Source: CAIYYO01 sp049299895
GTDB taxonomy: Archaea > Altiarchaeota > Altiarchaeia > IMC4 > QMZM01
Direction of reading: 5' to 3'
Length of the DNA stretch: 64,000 nucleotides
Assembly (NCBI GenBank): GCA_049299895.1
Contig: JBAQYF010000006.1
Span: forward strand, 7,061 to 71,060
Numbering within the stretch: position 1 is the stretch's first letter; each line of letters opens with the position of its first letter. Made by a program: the position numbers and the translations under genes. Below the pieces are notes generated by a model. The model did not search any database. It was given only the letters and a program-made list of their open reading frames with translations, and was not told the origin of the DNA. Positions 44,807-56,563 of the stretch are shown here, piece after piece.

Positions 44807-45091
44807 GGCAGTGGTCTATAGTCCATCTTTTGTAGGTCTTTAAAACATGGTCCGGATGGACCACTAGATGACCTTAGGGCATTCTTCTAAGCGTCGCATA
44901 GGACTTGCACCCAAGCCGCGCTCCGTTTCACAAGACCTGTGGCGTCTTCAGCTAGATGCATCATAATCGAACCGCCACTGGCCGTCTACGTCTCTGTAAC
45001 GCGGCATCAGCTTACGCCGAATATTTATGCGAGGGGTGGATGGAACTTACCTCCCCGTCAAATAGACAGGGACAGCCCGGCGACCACTACC
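44807..45091 (-). ncRNA. rnpB: RNase P RNA (archaeal)
   Basis: About 285 nt, no protein. The ends pair as P1 over 10 bp (GGTAGTGGTC at 45091-45082 with GACCACTGCC at 44816-44807). CR-I reads GAGGTAAGTTCCATC (near 45053-45039) and CR-V ACAAAAGATGGACTATAGAC (44833-44814). Together they form P4 with the universal bulged U: AAG-U-UCCAUC pairs with GAUGGACU. Between them are CR-II-like TGTGAAACGG, CR-III-like GGTGCAAGTCC (44912-44902) and CR-IV-like AGAAGAATGCC (44888-44878). This is the catalytic RNA that removes tRNA 5' leaders. Compact compared with bacterial M1 RNA (377 nt), within the archaeal range. Lies between the giant surface protein and a small Cys-rich ORF. Confidence 0.85.
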
Positions 45092-45109
45092 TGGATATAT
45101 AGCGGATTA

Positions 45110-45128
45110 CGGGAATTTATTTGAATTC
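45110..45128 (-). promoter_or_regulatory. TATA-like box for RNase P RNA
   Basis: On the minus strand GAATTCAAATAAATTC is centred ~27 bases upstream of the 5' end of P1, the usual archaeal TATA distance. Confidence 0.45.
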
Positions 45129-45351
45129 AATCATCCCTTTTCCCAGGATAAGTATTCCTCCCGCCGCAGATTATTTCCCTTCCTGGATTCGCCGTCCCCT
45201 GGAAGCATGTGCATGTACCGCATTTCCCGCAGCAATTGCAGGAGCCGCTATCGCATGACGCGTTAGCCAGACAGGCTGGATTTTTCCATCTGCCCGTCGC
45301 AGCCTCATACGACATCCCCATATGTATCCCATCCGCCGCACGCGACCCCAT
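45127..45351 (-). CDS. small Cys-rich protein or surface-protein fragment
   Basis: 74 residues with ten or so Cys in CDSGSCNCCGKCGTCTC and a CGG end motif. A stop codon lies directly before the ATG. No signal peptide is seen at the N-terminus, so it may be the last fragment of a decayed Cys-rich secreted protein like the neighbour at 45511. Its end abuts the RNase P promoter. Low confidence that it is expressed. Confidence 0.3.
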   Translation of the reverse strand: MGSRAADGIHMGMSYEAATGRWKNPACLANASCDSGSCNCCGKCGTCTCFQGTANPGREIICGGRNTYPGKRDD

Positions 45352-45510
45352 TTAGATCATTTGTATTAGTCTGCGTTTATTCGTACAGAGACTAAACAGC
45401 AAATAAAGAAATTAAAAACAGGCCAAATTGTATTCTAAAGGTGTGATACATGCTAATCATTAGCTATTACCTCAATCATTAATAAAACGTAGTTATCCCA
45501 GACAATCGCA

Positions 45511-47002
45511 TCATGTGCGGTCTGCACAGTCCTGAGGGCATGTGATTCTGTCTTCGTCTTCCTCACATGCCAGGTTCCCGCACACCGAATTTATTTCGCA
45601 ATCAATGGCGCAGTTAGTCGCGTTCTCGCCTACGGGTTTTTCGCAGAAGCCGTTCCCGCAGACAGACCTATGCAGTCCGCAATCCACGGGACAATTCAAC
45701 TCATTCTCGCCTGTTGCGCAGAAATTATCCCCGCAGACGATCCTTTTCTCAATGCAGTCCCGCGCGCAGCTTGCCTGGCTCTCCCCGACCTCACAGAACC
45801 CGTTGCCGCAATCCGCCCCGTTACCGCAGTCCTGGGGACAATTTTTTCCGTCTTCTCCCTGTTCACAATAAATATTTCCGCAGACCGGCGCATTTACGCA
45901 TTTCCCATCTTTGCAGATCGCTCCGCTGACCGGCCCGCACGGAGAGCACACTGCGTTCTTGCACTCAGCCGGAAGACTTGATGAATAGTCTTTACCGCTT
46001 TCGTATACGACGATGATTCCATCCAATCTGCTCTTTGGAAGAACTGTTGGACAGGCGCAGCATGCGCCGAGGTTTACCGCGACGACGCAATCGAATGAAT
46101 CTACGCATTCCTGCCCTGCCGAGTCTTTGCAGTCAGGGGGACAATTGCACTTGTTTTCACCCTTACCACAGATGCCGTCTCCGCATTTGAGGCAATAGTA
46201 GCCGTAATTGTCCAATGCTAGACACTTCCCTGATCGGTCAGGTTCCCACTGGTCGAACACTTTGATCAATCCGGGGCAGCATTCTTTGCTCTTATCTTCG
46301 CCGAGGCCGCCCAGCCTTTCGCCTTCCTCGACGCATTCTGATTCAGTATTGGAACAATCCTGAGGGCAGTTGCACCTGTTCTCGCCTTTGCCGCATATCC
46401 CGTCTCCGCAATTGACACAGATCATAAAACCCGCAGGCGTGAGGCTGCAACCGCCGCGTCCGTCAGGTCTGGGCTCGTCTACGATCTTTGACAGCCCAGA
46501 ACAGCACTGCGGCAAATCGTTGTTAAAATGACCCGCAGTCTCGCCTTCTTTGGCACAGTTCTGATTCGTCAAAGTGGTAGTCGACGTGCCACTACAGTCC
46601 TCCGGGCAGTTGCACCTGTTCTCGCCGCTGTCGCACACTCCATTCCCGCAGGGTTTGCATATGCTTCCACAGCTTGCAGTTATACATTGTCCGTTCTGCT
46701 CCAGGGAGAGTTGTATATGAGTTAGTCCTTGACAGCATGGAATCGTTCCTGGTACGCACGGTACATCTTCGTCCCTGCATTTACAAACACATCTTGATCC
46801 ATCGCCACCGACGGCTACTATCCCTCCAACATCAGCACATTCCTTCCTTTCTTCCTCCGAGGGGCCTGCAGAGAGCTTCTTTGTACATATATCCTGGTAA
46901 GAGCTATTGTTCTCTGTAACAATTTGTTTGTTTTCCACGCAAAGGCAAAAAAAAGCACATGCAGACTAAGAACATACCGAATATAAATTTGTGGTGATTC
47001 AT
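45511..47002 (-). CDS. Cys-rich CGNGxCxxGE repeat secreted protein (frame break in signal peptide)
   Basis: From ~residue 85 on it consists of repeats of the form CGNGVCDSGENRCNCPEDC, at least eight copies, interleaved with ~40-residue segments (CVEEGERLGGL...ECCPGL). The repeat is a small disulphide module common in secreted archaeal and bacterial proteins. The uninterrupted frame starts at an atypical GTG at 46938, but the upstream sequence from the ATG at 47002 (MNHHKFIFGMFLVCMC) is a good signal peptide in another frame. An 8-T run (46954-46947) must lose one base to join them (CFFCLCVENK). Thus either a sequencing indel or a phase-variable switch. No membrane anchor. Confidence 0.65.
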
Positions 47003-47063
47003 TTTGGATCGATTAATGAATTTGACGATATACCTTAATAAGAACCACACAGACAGTTAAACG

Positions 47064-47186
47064 CTTCGCACCAGATCCATTAAACAAAAATACGAAGCTA
47101 ACGCATATAGAAAAAAAATCCAAAAGTCATACACGTTTGATAAGAAGAAAAATATAACAAAACAATGATGAATTACCGTGCACAAG
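47064..47186. repeat. degenerate duplicate of the 23S 3' flank (distal copy)
   Basis: Resembles 47215-47339: shared words TTCGC...ATCCA, ATACGAAGCTAACGCAT / ATACGAAGCTAGCGCAT, and ATTACCGTGCACAA / GTTACCGTGCACAA, about 154 bases apart. The proximal copy carries the 3' arm of the 23S processing stem. On the transcribed strand each copy is followed by a T-rich stretch (TTTTTCTT), so both may end rRNA transcripts. Confidence 0.6.
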
Positions 47187-47214
47187 AACCTTAAGCAGGT
47201 TCACGAACAATGGA

Positions 47215-47339
47215 TTTCGCTCCTGCTCAATCCACTTGACGAATTAAATACGAAGCTAGCGCATGTAGGTCATAATTTTGATGATCATACAAGTCATAAG
47301 AAAAATAATAAACGAACATGTATGAGTTACCGTGCACAA
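47215..47339. repeat. 23S 3' flank, proximal copy of the duplicated segment
   Basis: Proximal copy of the repeat pair described at 47064. Includes most of the 23S 3' processing arm (47317-47350) and an AT-rich tract at 47298-47312 that reads TTATTATTTTTCTT on the transcribed strand, a plausible archaeal T-tract terminator. Confidence 0.55.
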
Positions 47340-47350
47340 ATAGTTTATCG
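47317..47350 (-). other. 3' arm of 23S rRNA processing stem
   Basis: Pairs with 50224-50254: CATGTATGAG/CTCATACATG outer helix, ACCGTGCA/TGCACGGT middle helix, AATAGTT/AACTATT inner helix, with small offset bulges (AA on the 3' side, an unequal loop on the 5' side). It is a relaxed form of the bulge-helix-bulge used by the archaeal splicing endonuclease. Confidence 0.7.
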
Positions 47351-47356
47351 CTAGGA

Positions 47357-50215
<2,859 letters not shown>

Positions 50216-50223
50216 TCTCTCTG

Positions 50224-50254
50224 GCGAACTATTTTATGCACGGTCTCATACATG
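50224..50254 (-). other. 5' arm of 23S rRNA processing stem
   Basis: Partner of 47317-47350. Lies directly upstream of the 23S 5' end; cleavage in the stem would release pre-23S. Confidence 0.7.
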
Positions 50255-50504
50255 CAGTTAACTTGAGTTAAATGCACTCGACCCTTCGGACCCAACACTT
50301 CGATCGGGTACTGCATATAAGATATTAAAATGATAAATGAATTTTTTCTTCCTTGTTTATTTCATAGAACCTGATATTTTCTGAGCATTTCTGGGGGTAG
50401 TCATTTAAGCACAGGCCGACTATAAGTCTACTACCCTTGATTGAAAAATTTTAATGAATAAGATATTACGCACGAAGTATTTAAAAATACTCTATGCAAT
50501 CGCA

Positions 50505-50578
50505 TGGACCCGTCGGGATTCGAACCCGAGGCCTCCCGCGTGCAAGGCGGGCGATCTACCAGACTGATCTACGAGCCC
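50505..50578 (-). tRNA. tRNA-Ala (anticodon TGC)
   Basis: Lies in the 16S-23S spacer, the euryarchaeal arrangement. Acceptor GGGCTCG/CGGGTCC with the G3-U70 wobble pair that is the alanine identity element, anticodon TGC in the loop of CCGCCTTGCACGCGG, T-arm GGGTTCGAATCCC, discriminator A73. CCA is not encoded and there is no intron. Confidence 0.97.
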
Positions 50579-50610
50579 TTCCCGACGGTAGCTATCTTTA
50601 TTTTCTTTAA

Positions 50611-50642
50611 ATGATTGCTGAATTTAGCACCTTAGTGCGAAC
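50611..50642 (-). other. 3' arm of 16S bulge-helix-bulge processing stem
   Basis: With 52210-52241 it forms a canonical archaeal bulge-helix-bulge: a 12-bp outer helix (TTCAGCAATCAT here), a 3-nt AAA bulge at 50625-50623, a 4-bp helix TGCT/AGCA (50629-50626), then the inner helix GTTCGCACTAAGG. Confidence 0.88.
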
Positions 50643-50672
50643 GACTAATCCCATACTGTTTTAGTAAATTTC

Positions 50673-52165
<1,493 letters not shown>

Positions 52166-52209
52166 AGTTGTCGCAAAATAAATAAAGGATATAATTAAAG
52201 GATTGTTTA

Positions 52210-52241
52210 GTTCACACTAAAGTTTTGCTTTCAGCAATCAT
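52210..52241 (-). other. 5' arm of 16S bulge-helix-bulge processing stem
   Basis: RNA ATGATTGCTGAA, then AGCA (central helix 52229-52226), a 3-nt AAA bulge (52225-52223), and CTTTAGTGTGAAC, pairing with 50611-50642. The splicing endonuclease is expected to cut within both AAA bulges and free the pre-16S. Confidence 0.88.
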
Positions 52242-52330
52242 CTAATCAGGTAAGCGCGAACATCGCAAATACCCTCCTAACGAACGAAATAATATTAAAC
52301 GAAATCGATGAATATAATATAGCGCTTTTG

Positions 52331-52341
52331 GACTATATAAA
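52331..52341 (-). promoter_or_regulatory. TATA box of the rRNA operon
   Basis: On the minus strand TTTATATAGTCC, a strong archaeal rRNA-type TATA element. Expected transcript start near 52309, about 70 bases before the 16S processing stem. Confidence 0.6.
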
Positions 52342-52362
52342 TCAAATAATATATCCGCCGCA

Positions 52363-52425
52363 TGCTTGTTTAAAAGAGCCCCGTATTATGCCTTGAGAGC
52401 AGTGAATCAAACGGGCGAAACAAGC
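52363..52425. ncRNA. candidate structured element, nested stems
   Basis: GCTTGTTT (52364-52371) pairs with AAACAAGC (52418-52425), enclosing CCCGT (52380-52384) paired with ACGGG (52411-52415). Lies just upstream of the rRNA TATA box. It could be a small RNA or a regulatory DNA structure; no box C/D or H/ACA motif is convincing. Confidence 0.3.
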
Positions 52426-52605
52426 CTATAGGAAATAATATACGCCTTGGTCTTTAAAAAGCATTCAGACTTTTTCTGTTGGAAAACAGATAGAAGGCCT
52501 AAACGAAAAATTAAAAACGATGCTACAATATATGATATACAGACTTAATAATGAAGGAAAAAAATAAGAGACATACAGCTTTGTTATCGATCGCATCAAT
52601 ATTCT

Positions 52606-52646
52606 TTCTGCGGTCCCTACACGCTATCCCACTAGCGAGCGCAGAA
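52606..52646 (+). ncRNA. candidate small RNA hairpin
   Basis: A two-tier hairpin: TTCTGCG (52606-52612) with CGCAGAA (52640-52646), an internal loop of 9 and 2 nt, then CGCTA-TCCCAC-TAGCG (52622-52637). The strongly asymmetric internal loop recalls a guide pocket, but no ACA box follows at the right distance. Strand uncertain. Confidence 0.3.
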
Positions 52647-52812
52647 TAGTGTGATGTCATAAACTAAAAGAATTTGACAGATAACATATACATAGAGGCA
52701 AAGAAACATTAAACAGAAGCGGGTGCCTGAAATTCGGAGGAATAAAAAAAACAGATTCTCTAAGTCGATATTAAAGGAGACGCATAGTCTCCATTAACTG
52801 TGCAAGACTAAT

Positions 52813-53134
52813 GTGAAGATCCGAGTAGTCATCGCAGGCAAACGCAGAGAGCAAAAGAAAGAGCCGATGGAAAAACAAAGGCCAGACGCCGAGAAAAAAA
52901 ATCCCTGGAAGACGCCGAAAAAAGAAAAAAAGGAAGAAATCGTTTTTGAAAGACGAGCAGAAGATAAAAGAACCGGAACTCGAAAGGGCGAAACTTAAAA
53001 CGATCATTGCCGACGAAAAAGAGCGAGGCGTTAAAAAAAAAGCCAAGCGAATAGGTTTTACAAATCCGTCAGTGGGGTCGAAGACCCCACCCGGGGAGGG
53101 TCAGGAAATACCAAAAACTGGGGAGGGGCGGTAG
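52813..53134 (+). CDS. doubtful Lys/Glu-rich small ORFs
   Basis: Two overlapping frames (52813-52998, start GTG; 52946-53134, start TTG), each ~60 residues and dominated by Lys, Glu and Arg. The second overlaps a hairpin and would end in noncoding-like sequence. Neither has an ATG, a ribosome site or a recognisable family. Either A-rich noncoding DNA read by chance, or one gene with a frame break. Confidence 0.2.
53072..53090. repeat. GTGGGGTC/GACCCCAC hairpin
   Basis: 8-bp stem with a GAA loop. Same motif as the hairpins at 15522 and 27416. Confidence 0.55.
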
Positions 53135-53141
53135 CCCCTCC
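53122..53141 (-). terminator. terminator-like hairpin after tRNA-His
   Basis: GGAGGGGC-TACC-GCCCCTCC (8-bp stem) begins eight bases after the tRNA 3' end on the transcribed strand and is followed by CCAGTTTTTGG, which contains a T5 tract. Confidence 0.55.
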
Positions 53142-53149
53142 GCGGTTTG

Positions 53150-53224
53150 GGCCGGGACCGGGATTTGAACCCGAGTCACAGGATCCACAGTCCCGTAGGA
53201 TAACCAAGCTACCCTATCCCGGCC
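53150..53224 (-). tRNA. tRNA-His (anticodon GTG)
   Basis: Acceptor GCCGGGA/TCCCGGC with an encoded extra G-1 opposite discriminator C73, the histidine identity pair. Anticodon GTG in the loop CTGTGGA, T-arm CGGGTTTGAATCCCG. No intron, CCA not encoded. Stands alone, followed by a terminator-like hairpin. Confidence 0.96.
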
Positions 53225-53320
53225 ATGCATAGATACAGGTATGTAATAGGGTTCTTTCTAATTAATATAAGAATGCAGGAAACGAACTATGAAACCGGAG
53301 GGGTCAAAAGACCACACTTT

Positions 53321-53425
53321 GCCAGCTTGCGCTGGCATTGCCTATGGCATGCCTTCATAAGGCCCTTTAGGGCTTTTCTTTTGGGGACGAAACCTCTTTT
53401 TGTCCGCGGACATGCCTTCAGGCAT
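53321..53425. repeat. cluster of small hairpins upstream of zinc-ribbon gene
   Basis: Four inverted repeats in ~105 bases: GCCAGC-TTGC-GCTGGC (53321-53336), TGCC-TAT-GGCA (53339-53349), GCCC-TTTA-GGGC followed by TTTTCTTTT (53362-53382), and ATGCC-TTCA-GGCAT followed by TTTT (53412-53429). The last two look like intrinsic-type terminators on the plus strand, though no gene precedes them. Confidence 0.5.
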
Positions 53426-53486
53426 TTTCGGGAAAAGGAGATAGGTCCAAAGGTTTTTATATACGAACCAACTAAGAACATATACT

Positions 53487-53846
53487 ATGTCTTATTGTGT
53501 GAACTGCGGGTCGGAGGTCACTGCGGGTGCCAGGATTTGCGCTGACTGCGGCTATGACCCGAACATCAAGGGGAGGAGGATCCGTCCTGATCGTTCCAGT
53601 ATCGAGAGTTATGCGGAGGTTTTGGCCGAGGCTGACAGCATCTCTGAGAAGCCGGAGAAAATGGTGTGCAATAGTTGTTTTAAGAGTTTTGAGCGTTCCC
53701 TTGATTCGTGTCCCAACTGCAGCGAGAAGAATTCGCATAAGTGCGTTCCTGCGCCGGCTGATTCCCAGGCGAAGAAGTACGCCGCTTATGCTGTTTTGGC
53801 ATTGCTCGCGATAATTGTTGTTTTGTCCATCGGGTACGGTTTATAA
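53487..53846 (+). CDS. double zinc-ribbon membrane protein
   Basis: 119 residues: a zinc ribbon at the N-terminus (CVNCG...CADCGYD), a second one at ~55-75 (CNSCFK...CPNCSEK) and a C-terminal transmembrane helix (YAAYAVLALLAIIVVLSIGYGL). Tail-anchored zinc-ribbon proteins of this kind are common in archaea and of unknown role. One base separates its stop from the galT start. Confidence 0.75.
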   Translation: MSYCVNCGSEVTAGARICADCGYDPNIKGRRIRPDRSSIESYAEVLAEADSISEKPEKMVCNSCFKSFERSLDSCPNCSEKNSHKCVPAPADSQAKKYAAYAVLALLAIIVVLSIGYGL

Positions 53847-53847
53847 A

Positions 53848-54804
53848 ATGAACGAACTGCGCAAGGACTATTTGTTGAATCGCTGGGTCATTATTGCAAA
53901 GGATCGCGGGCAGCGGCCCGATCAATTCGCCAAAAAGCACGTCGACCAGAAGAAGAGCGATGCTCCCTGTTTTTTCTGTCCCGGGAGCGAGTCTTCCACG
54001 CCCGCCGAGATATCGAGGGTTGAGGAGCATGGCAAATGGATCATCAGGGTCTTTCCCAACAAGTTCTCTGCTACTTCCTCTGAGCATAAGGAATATGGGA
54101 GCGGCATGTTCGTCGGGAGATCCGCTTACGGGAAGCACGAGGTCATCGTCGAGACCCCGGACCATTATAAGAGGCTGTCGGACCTCTCCGACCGGCATAT
54201 AGAAAAGGTTTTGGATGTCTACATCGATCGGATCTCCGGGAACGAGAAGGATCCGAAGATCAAGTATGTCCTGCTCTTCAAGAACGAGGGGGACGAGGCG
54301 GGCACGTCTCTTGTGCATTCGCATTCGCAATTGGTCTCTTTGAGCATTGTGCCTCCGGCTATCCTTGAGGAGGTTGGTGCTGCGAAAAGGTACCGGAAAG
54401 AAAAAGGAAGGTGTCCTTACTGCGACATATGGAAAAAAGAGTCAAAAGGCGAGCGCAGGATATGGGAGGACAGATTTGTTTCTACATTCACTCCTTATGC
54501 GTCCAGGTTCCCATTCGAAGCATGGGTCCTGCCTAAAAGGCATGTGACTACGCCCGAGGACATGTCTGTTGCAGAGAGGAGGTCCTTTGCAAAAGGATTG
54601 ATGAGGATCATACGCCGGCTGGATCTGAGCCTGGATCATCCGCCGTATAATTTCTATTTTCACGTATCCCCTAAAGGAGGCGACCTGCATTTTCATGCCG
54701 CCATCTGCCCGAGGATAGCAAGGTGGGCCGGTTTCGAGCTTGGTTCCGGGATAATAATCAACACGATGCCTCCCGAGCTTGCAGCAGAGCATTACAGGGC
54801 ATAA
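53848..54804 (+). CDS. galT: galactose-1-phosphate uridylyltransferase
   Basis: 318 residues from the ATG at 53848. Zinc-site Cys in CFFCPG and CPYC, the catalytic HIT-type motif HSHSQLVSLSIVPP, and the C-terminal HFHAAICPR. GalT exchanges UMP between UDP-glucose and galactose-1-phosphate in the Leloir pathway; archaeal relatives can act on other sugar phosphates. Probably supplies activated sugars for glycan synthesis, in keeping with the many glycosylation-prone surface proteins here. Family assignment is firm. Confidence 0.9.
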   Translation: MNELRKDYLLNRWVIIAKDRGQRPDQFAKKHVDQKKSDAPCFFCPGSESSTPAEISRVEEHGKWIIRVFPNKFSATSSEHKEYGSGMFVGRSAYGKHEVIVETPDHYKRLSDLSDRHIEKVLDVYIDRISGNEKDPKIKYVLLFKNEGDEAGTSLVHSHSQLVSLSIVPPAILEEVGAAKRYRKEKGRCPYCDIWKKESKGERRIWEDRFVSTFTPYASRFPFEAWVLPKRHVTTPEDMSVAERRSFAKGLMRIIRRLDLSLDHPPYNFYFHVSPKGGDLHFHAAICPRIARWAGFELGSGIIINTMPPELAAEHYRA

Positions 54805-54895
54805 GTACATTACGGATGGTGGACTATAATATACGTATATATTATAGCTTGACTAAATTTCTAATTAACACAAACAAATTTAGCTTATATCGAAA

Positions 54896-56563
54896 ATGAA
54901 AAATTTCCCAGGCATTGCGCTTCTCATCCTGGCACTCTGCGTCAACCAGGCATCAGCGGCTACTTACAGCGGGGTCGAACCCATAGGCGAATACGGCATC
55001 AATGATATAGTCGGGATCCAGGCCCAGGACCTCGACTATGACAATTCAAAGGAGATAATCGTTTATACAAGGTCTATGGTATATGTTTTCAGCAGCGGGA
55101 TTACGCTTAAGTGGACCTATGGAATAGACAACCTGAAGGCGATATACGTCTCGGACATCGATAACGACCAAAACAAGGAGATAATCGCGGTCTCAGGAGA
55201 GATAGTCAACAACATGGAATGGGGCAACATGTTCATTTTGGACATTGACGGAACGGTCCTACACGCATATGACCGCAAGAGCGGCGAATCATATCCGCAC
55301 ATACTCTTTTATTCCATAGTATCTATCGATTCCGATTCCAACGGCTATGAAGAGATCATCGGCGCCTCATCTAACGGGGTACATTCCCTGAAAGACACCT
55401 ACGACAGGATTATCTGGACGGCTAGGACGGATGAGCGGATAAAAGAGGTTGTCATAAACCGGATCGATGCAAAGAATAAGGGGATACTTGCCCGGTCGGA
55501 TACGAACCTGTATTCTTTTACTCTCGACGGAACGCTGAGGAAAAAATTCAACATATCGGCAGGGATCAAAAAAATGGCCGTCCTGGAGCTCGGACCAACA
55601 AAAGACGACTACATCGCCATTGTAAGAGACGACGATCAGTTGACGATCCTTGATTTGGATTTTAACGTGCGCTTTGAAGCAGGCATCATAGGTAACATAG
55701 TCGAGCTTTCTGCTTACGACATCAACGATGACGGCTTAAACGAAGTCATCCTCGGGACGAAGAACGGAATTTACATGCTGAACGGCAGGTATATGATAAC
55801 AAATAAATATGTTACAGGCGAACCGGTCTCGGGCGTGTACTACCTTGATTGGGAGGGGAACGGAGAGAAGGAATTGATATTCGCGTCCGGGGAGTATATT
55901 TATGCAGTCAGCAAGACGGGAGAACTGGAGGAGAAGACAGGGACGGGATTCCATATCACAGGCCTTATCGCAGAAGACTCTGGGAAGGAGGACAAAATAG
56001 ATCTCATAGCGCATTCTAACGAGAGATTATCCGCGTATGCCAAGAAGAAGGAGACGCAAACTGAATCCGACGCCAGGAACAGTTATCTTTCCGCCGTGGG
56101 CTTCCTGGAGATGGGCAGATACGGCGAAGCCGAGAGGAGCGCGCAGGAGGCACTCGGGATATACGTCAAAACCGGCGACACCGCAAACATCAACGCCTGC
56201 CAGACGCTTATTTCCAAGATATCCGCGGAGAAGAAAAAAGAAAAGACCGAAGCCGCAGAAAAAGATTATCAGGAGGCGGAGAGCTATTTTCTTGCGCAGG
56301 ATTACGCTCTGGCCAGGCAATACGCAAACAAGGCGTCAAGAGAGTATATGGAATTAGAGGACTTGGAGGGGGTATCAAAGTCCGGCGAGCTTTCTAACAG
56401 GATCAATGCCGTGTCCTCGGAGGATGCAAATCAGGAGAACATACGCGAGATACTGGACTCTGCAAAGAAAATAAACGTATTCCCCATACTGTCCGTGTTC
56501 CTCTTAATAGCAATAGTATTGATGCTCGCATTATTGATCGGAAAGAAAAATGAAAAACAATAA
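54896..56563 (+). CDS. secreted beta-propeller plus TPR membrane protein
   Basis: 555 residues: signal peptide (GIALLILALCVNQASAA), an FG-GAP/VCBS-type propeller (repeats such as DLDYDNSKEIIVYT, DIDNDQNKEIIAV, DINDDGLNEVILGT, with Ca-binding-like Asp loops), then two TPR-like repeats (YLSAVGFLEMGRYGEAERSA; ESYFLAQDYALARQYA) and a C-terminal transmembrane helix. The domains are predicted outside the membrane, with a short basic tail inside. It overlaps the next gene by 14 bases, so both are coupled and probably interact. Confidence 0.75.
   Translation: MKNFPGIALLILALCVNQASAATYSGVEPIGEYGINDIVGIQAQDLDYDNSKEIIVYTRSMVYVFSSGITLKWTYGIDNLKAIYVSDIDNDQNKEIIAVSGEIVNNMEWGNMFILDIDGTVLHAYDRKSGESYPHILFYSIVSIDSDSNGYEEIIGASSNGVHSLKDTYDRIIWTARTDERIKEVVINRIDAKNKGILARSDTNLYSFTLDGTLRKKFNISAGIKKMAVLELGPTKDDYIAIVRDDDQLTILDLDFNVRFEAGIIGNIVELSAYDINDDGLNEVILGTKNGIYMLNGRYMITNKYVTGEPVSGVYYLDWEGNGEKELIFASGEYIYAVSKTGELEEKTGTGFHITGLIAEDSGKEDKIDLIAHSNERLSAYAKKKETQTESDARNSYLSAVGFLEMGRYGEAERSAQEALGIYVKTGDTANINACQTLISKISAEKKKEKTEAAEKDYQEAESYFLAQDYALARQYANKASREYMELEDLEGVSKSGELSNRINAVSSEDANQENIREILDSAKKINVFPILSVFLLIAIVLMLALLIGKKNEKQ

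Larger units (their letters stand above)
52342..53149. other. long noncoding stretch upstream of the rRNA operon
   Basis: About 800 bases with no gene I trust. AT-rich in its first half, with the nested stems at 52363, a TCTGTT-GGAA-AACAGA hairpin near 52487, the hairpin at 52606, and GGAGAC-GCATA-GTCTCC near 52777. From ~52813 a Lys/Glu-rich frame is open, then hairpins precede tRNA-His. It may host small RNAs. Confidence 0.4.

Noticed and set aside
53225..53545. Plus-strand frame between tRNA-His and the zinc-ribbon gene
   Set aside because: It runs through a cluster of hairpins and overlaps the start of the better-supported zinc-ribbon gene in another frame.
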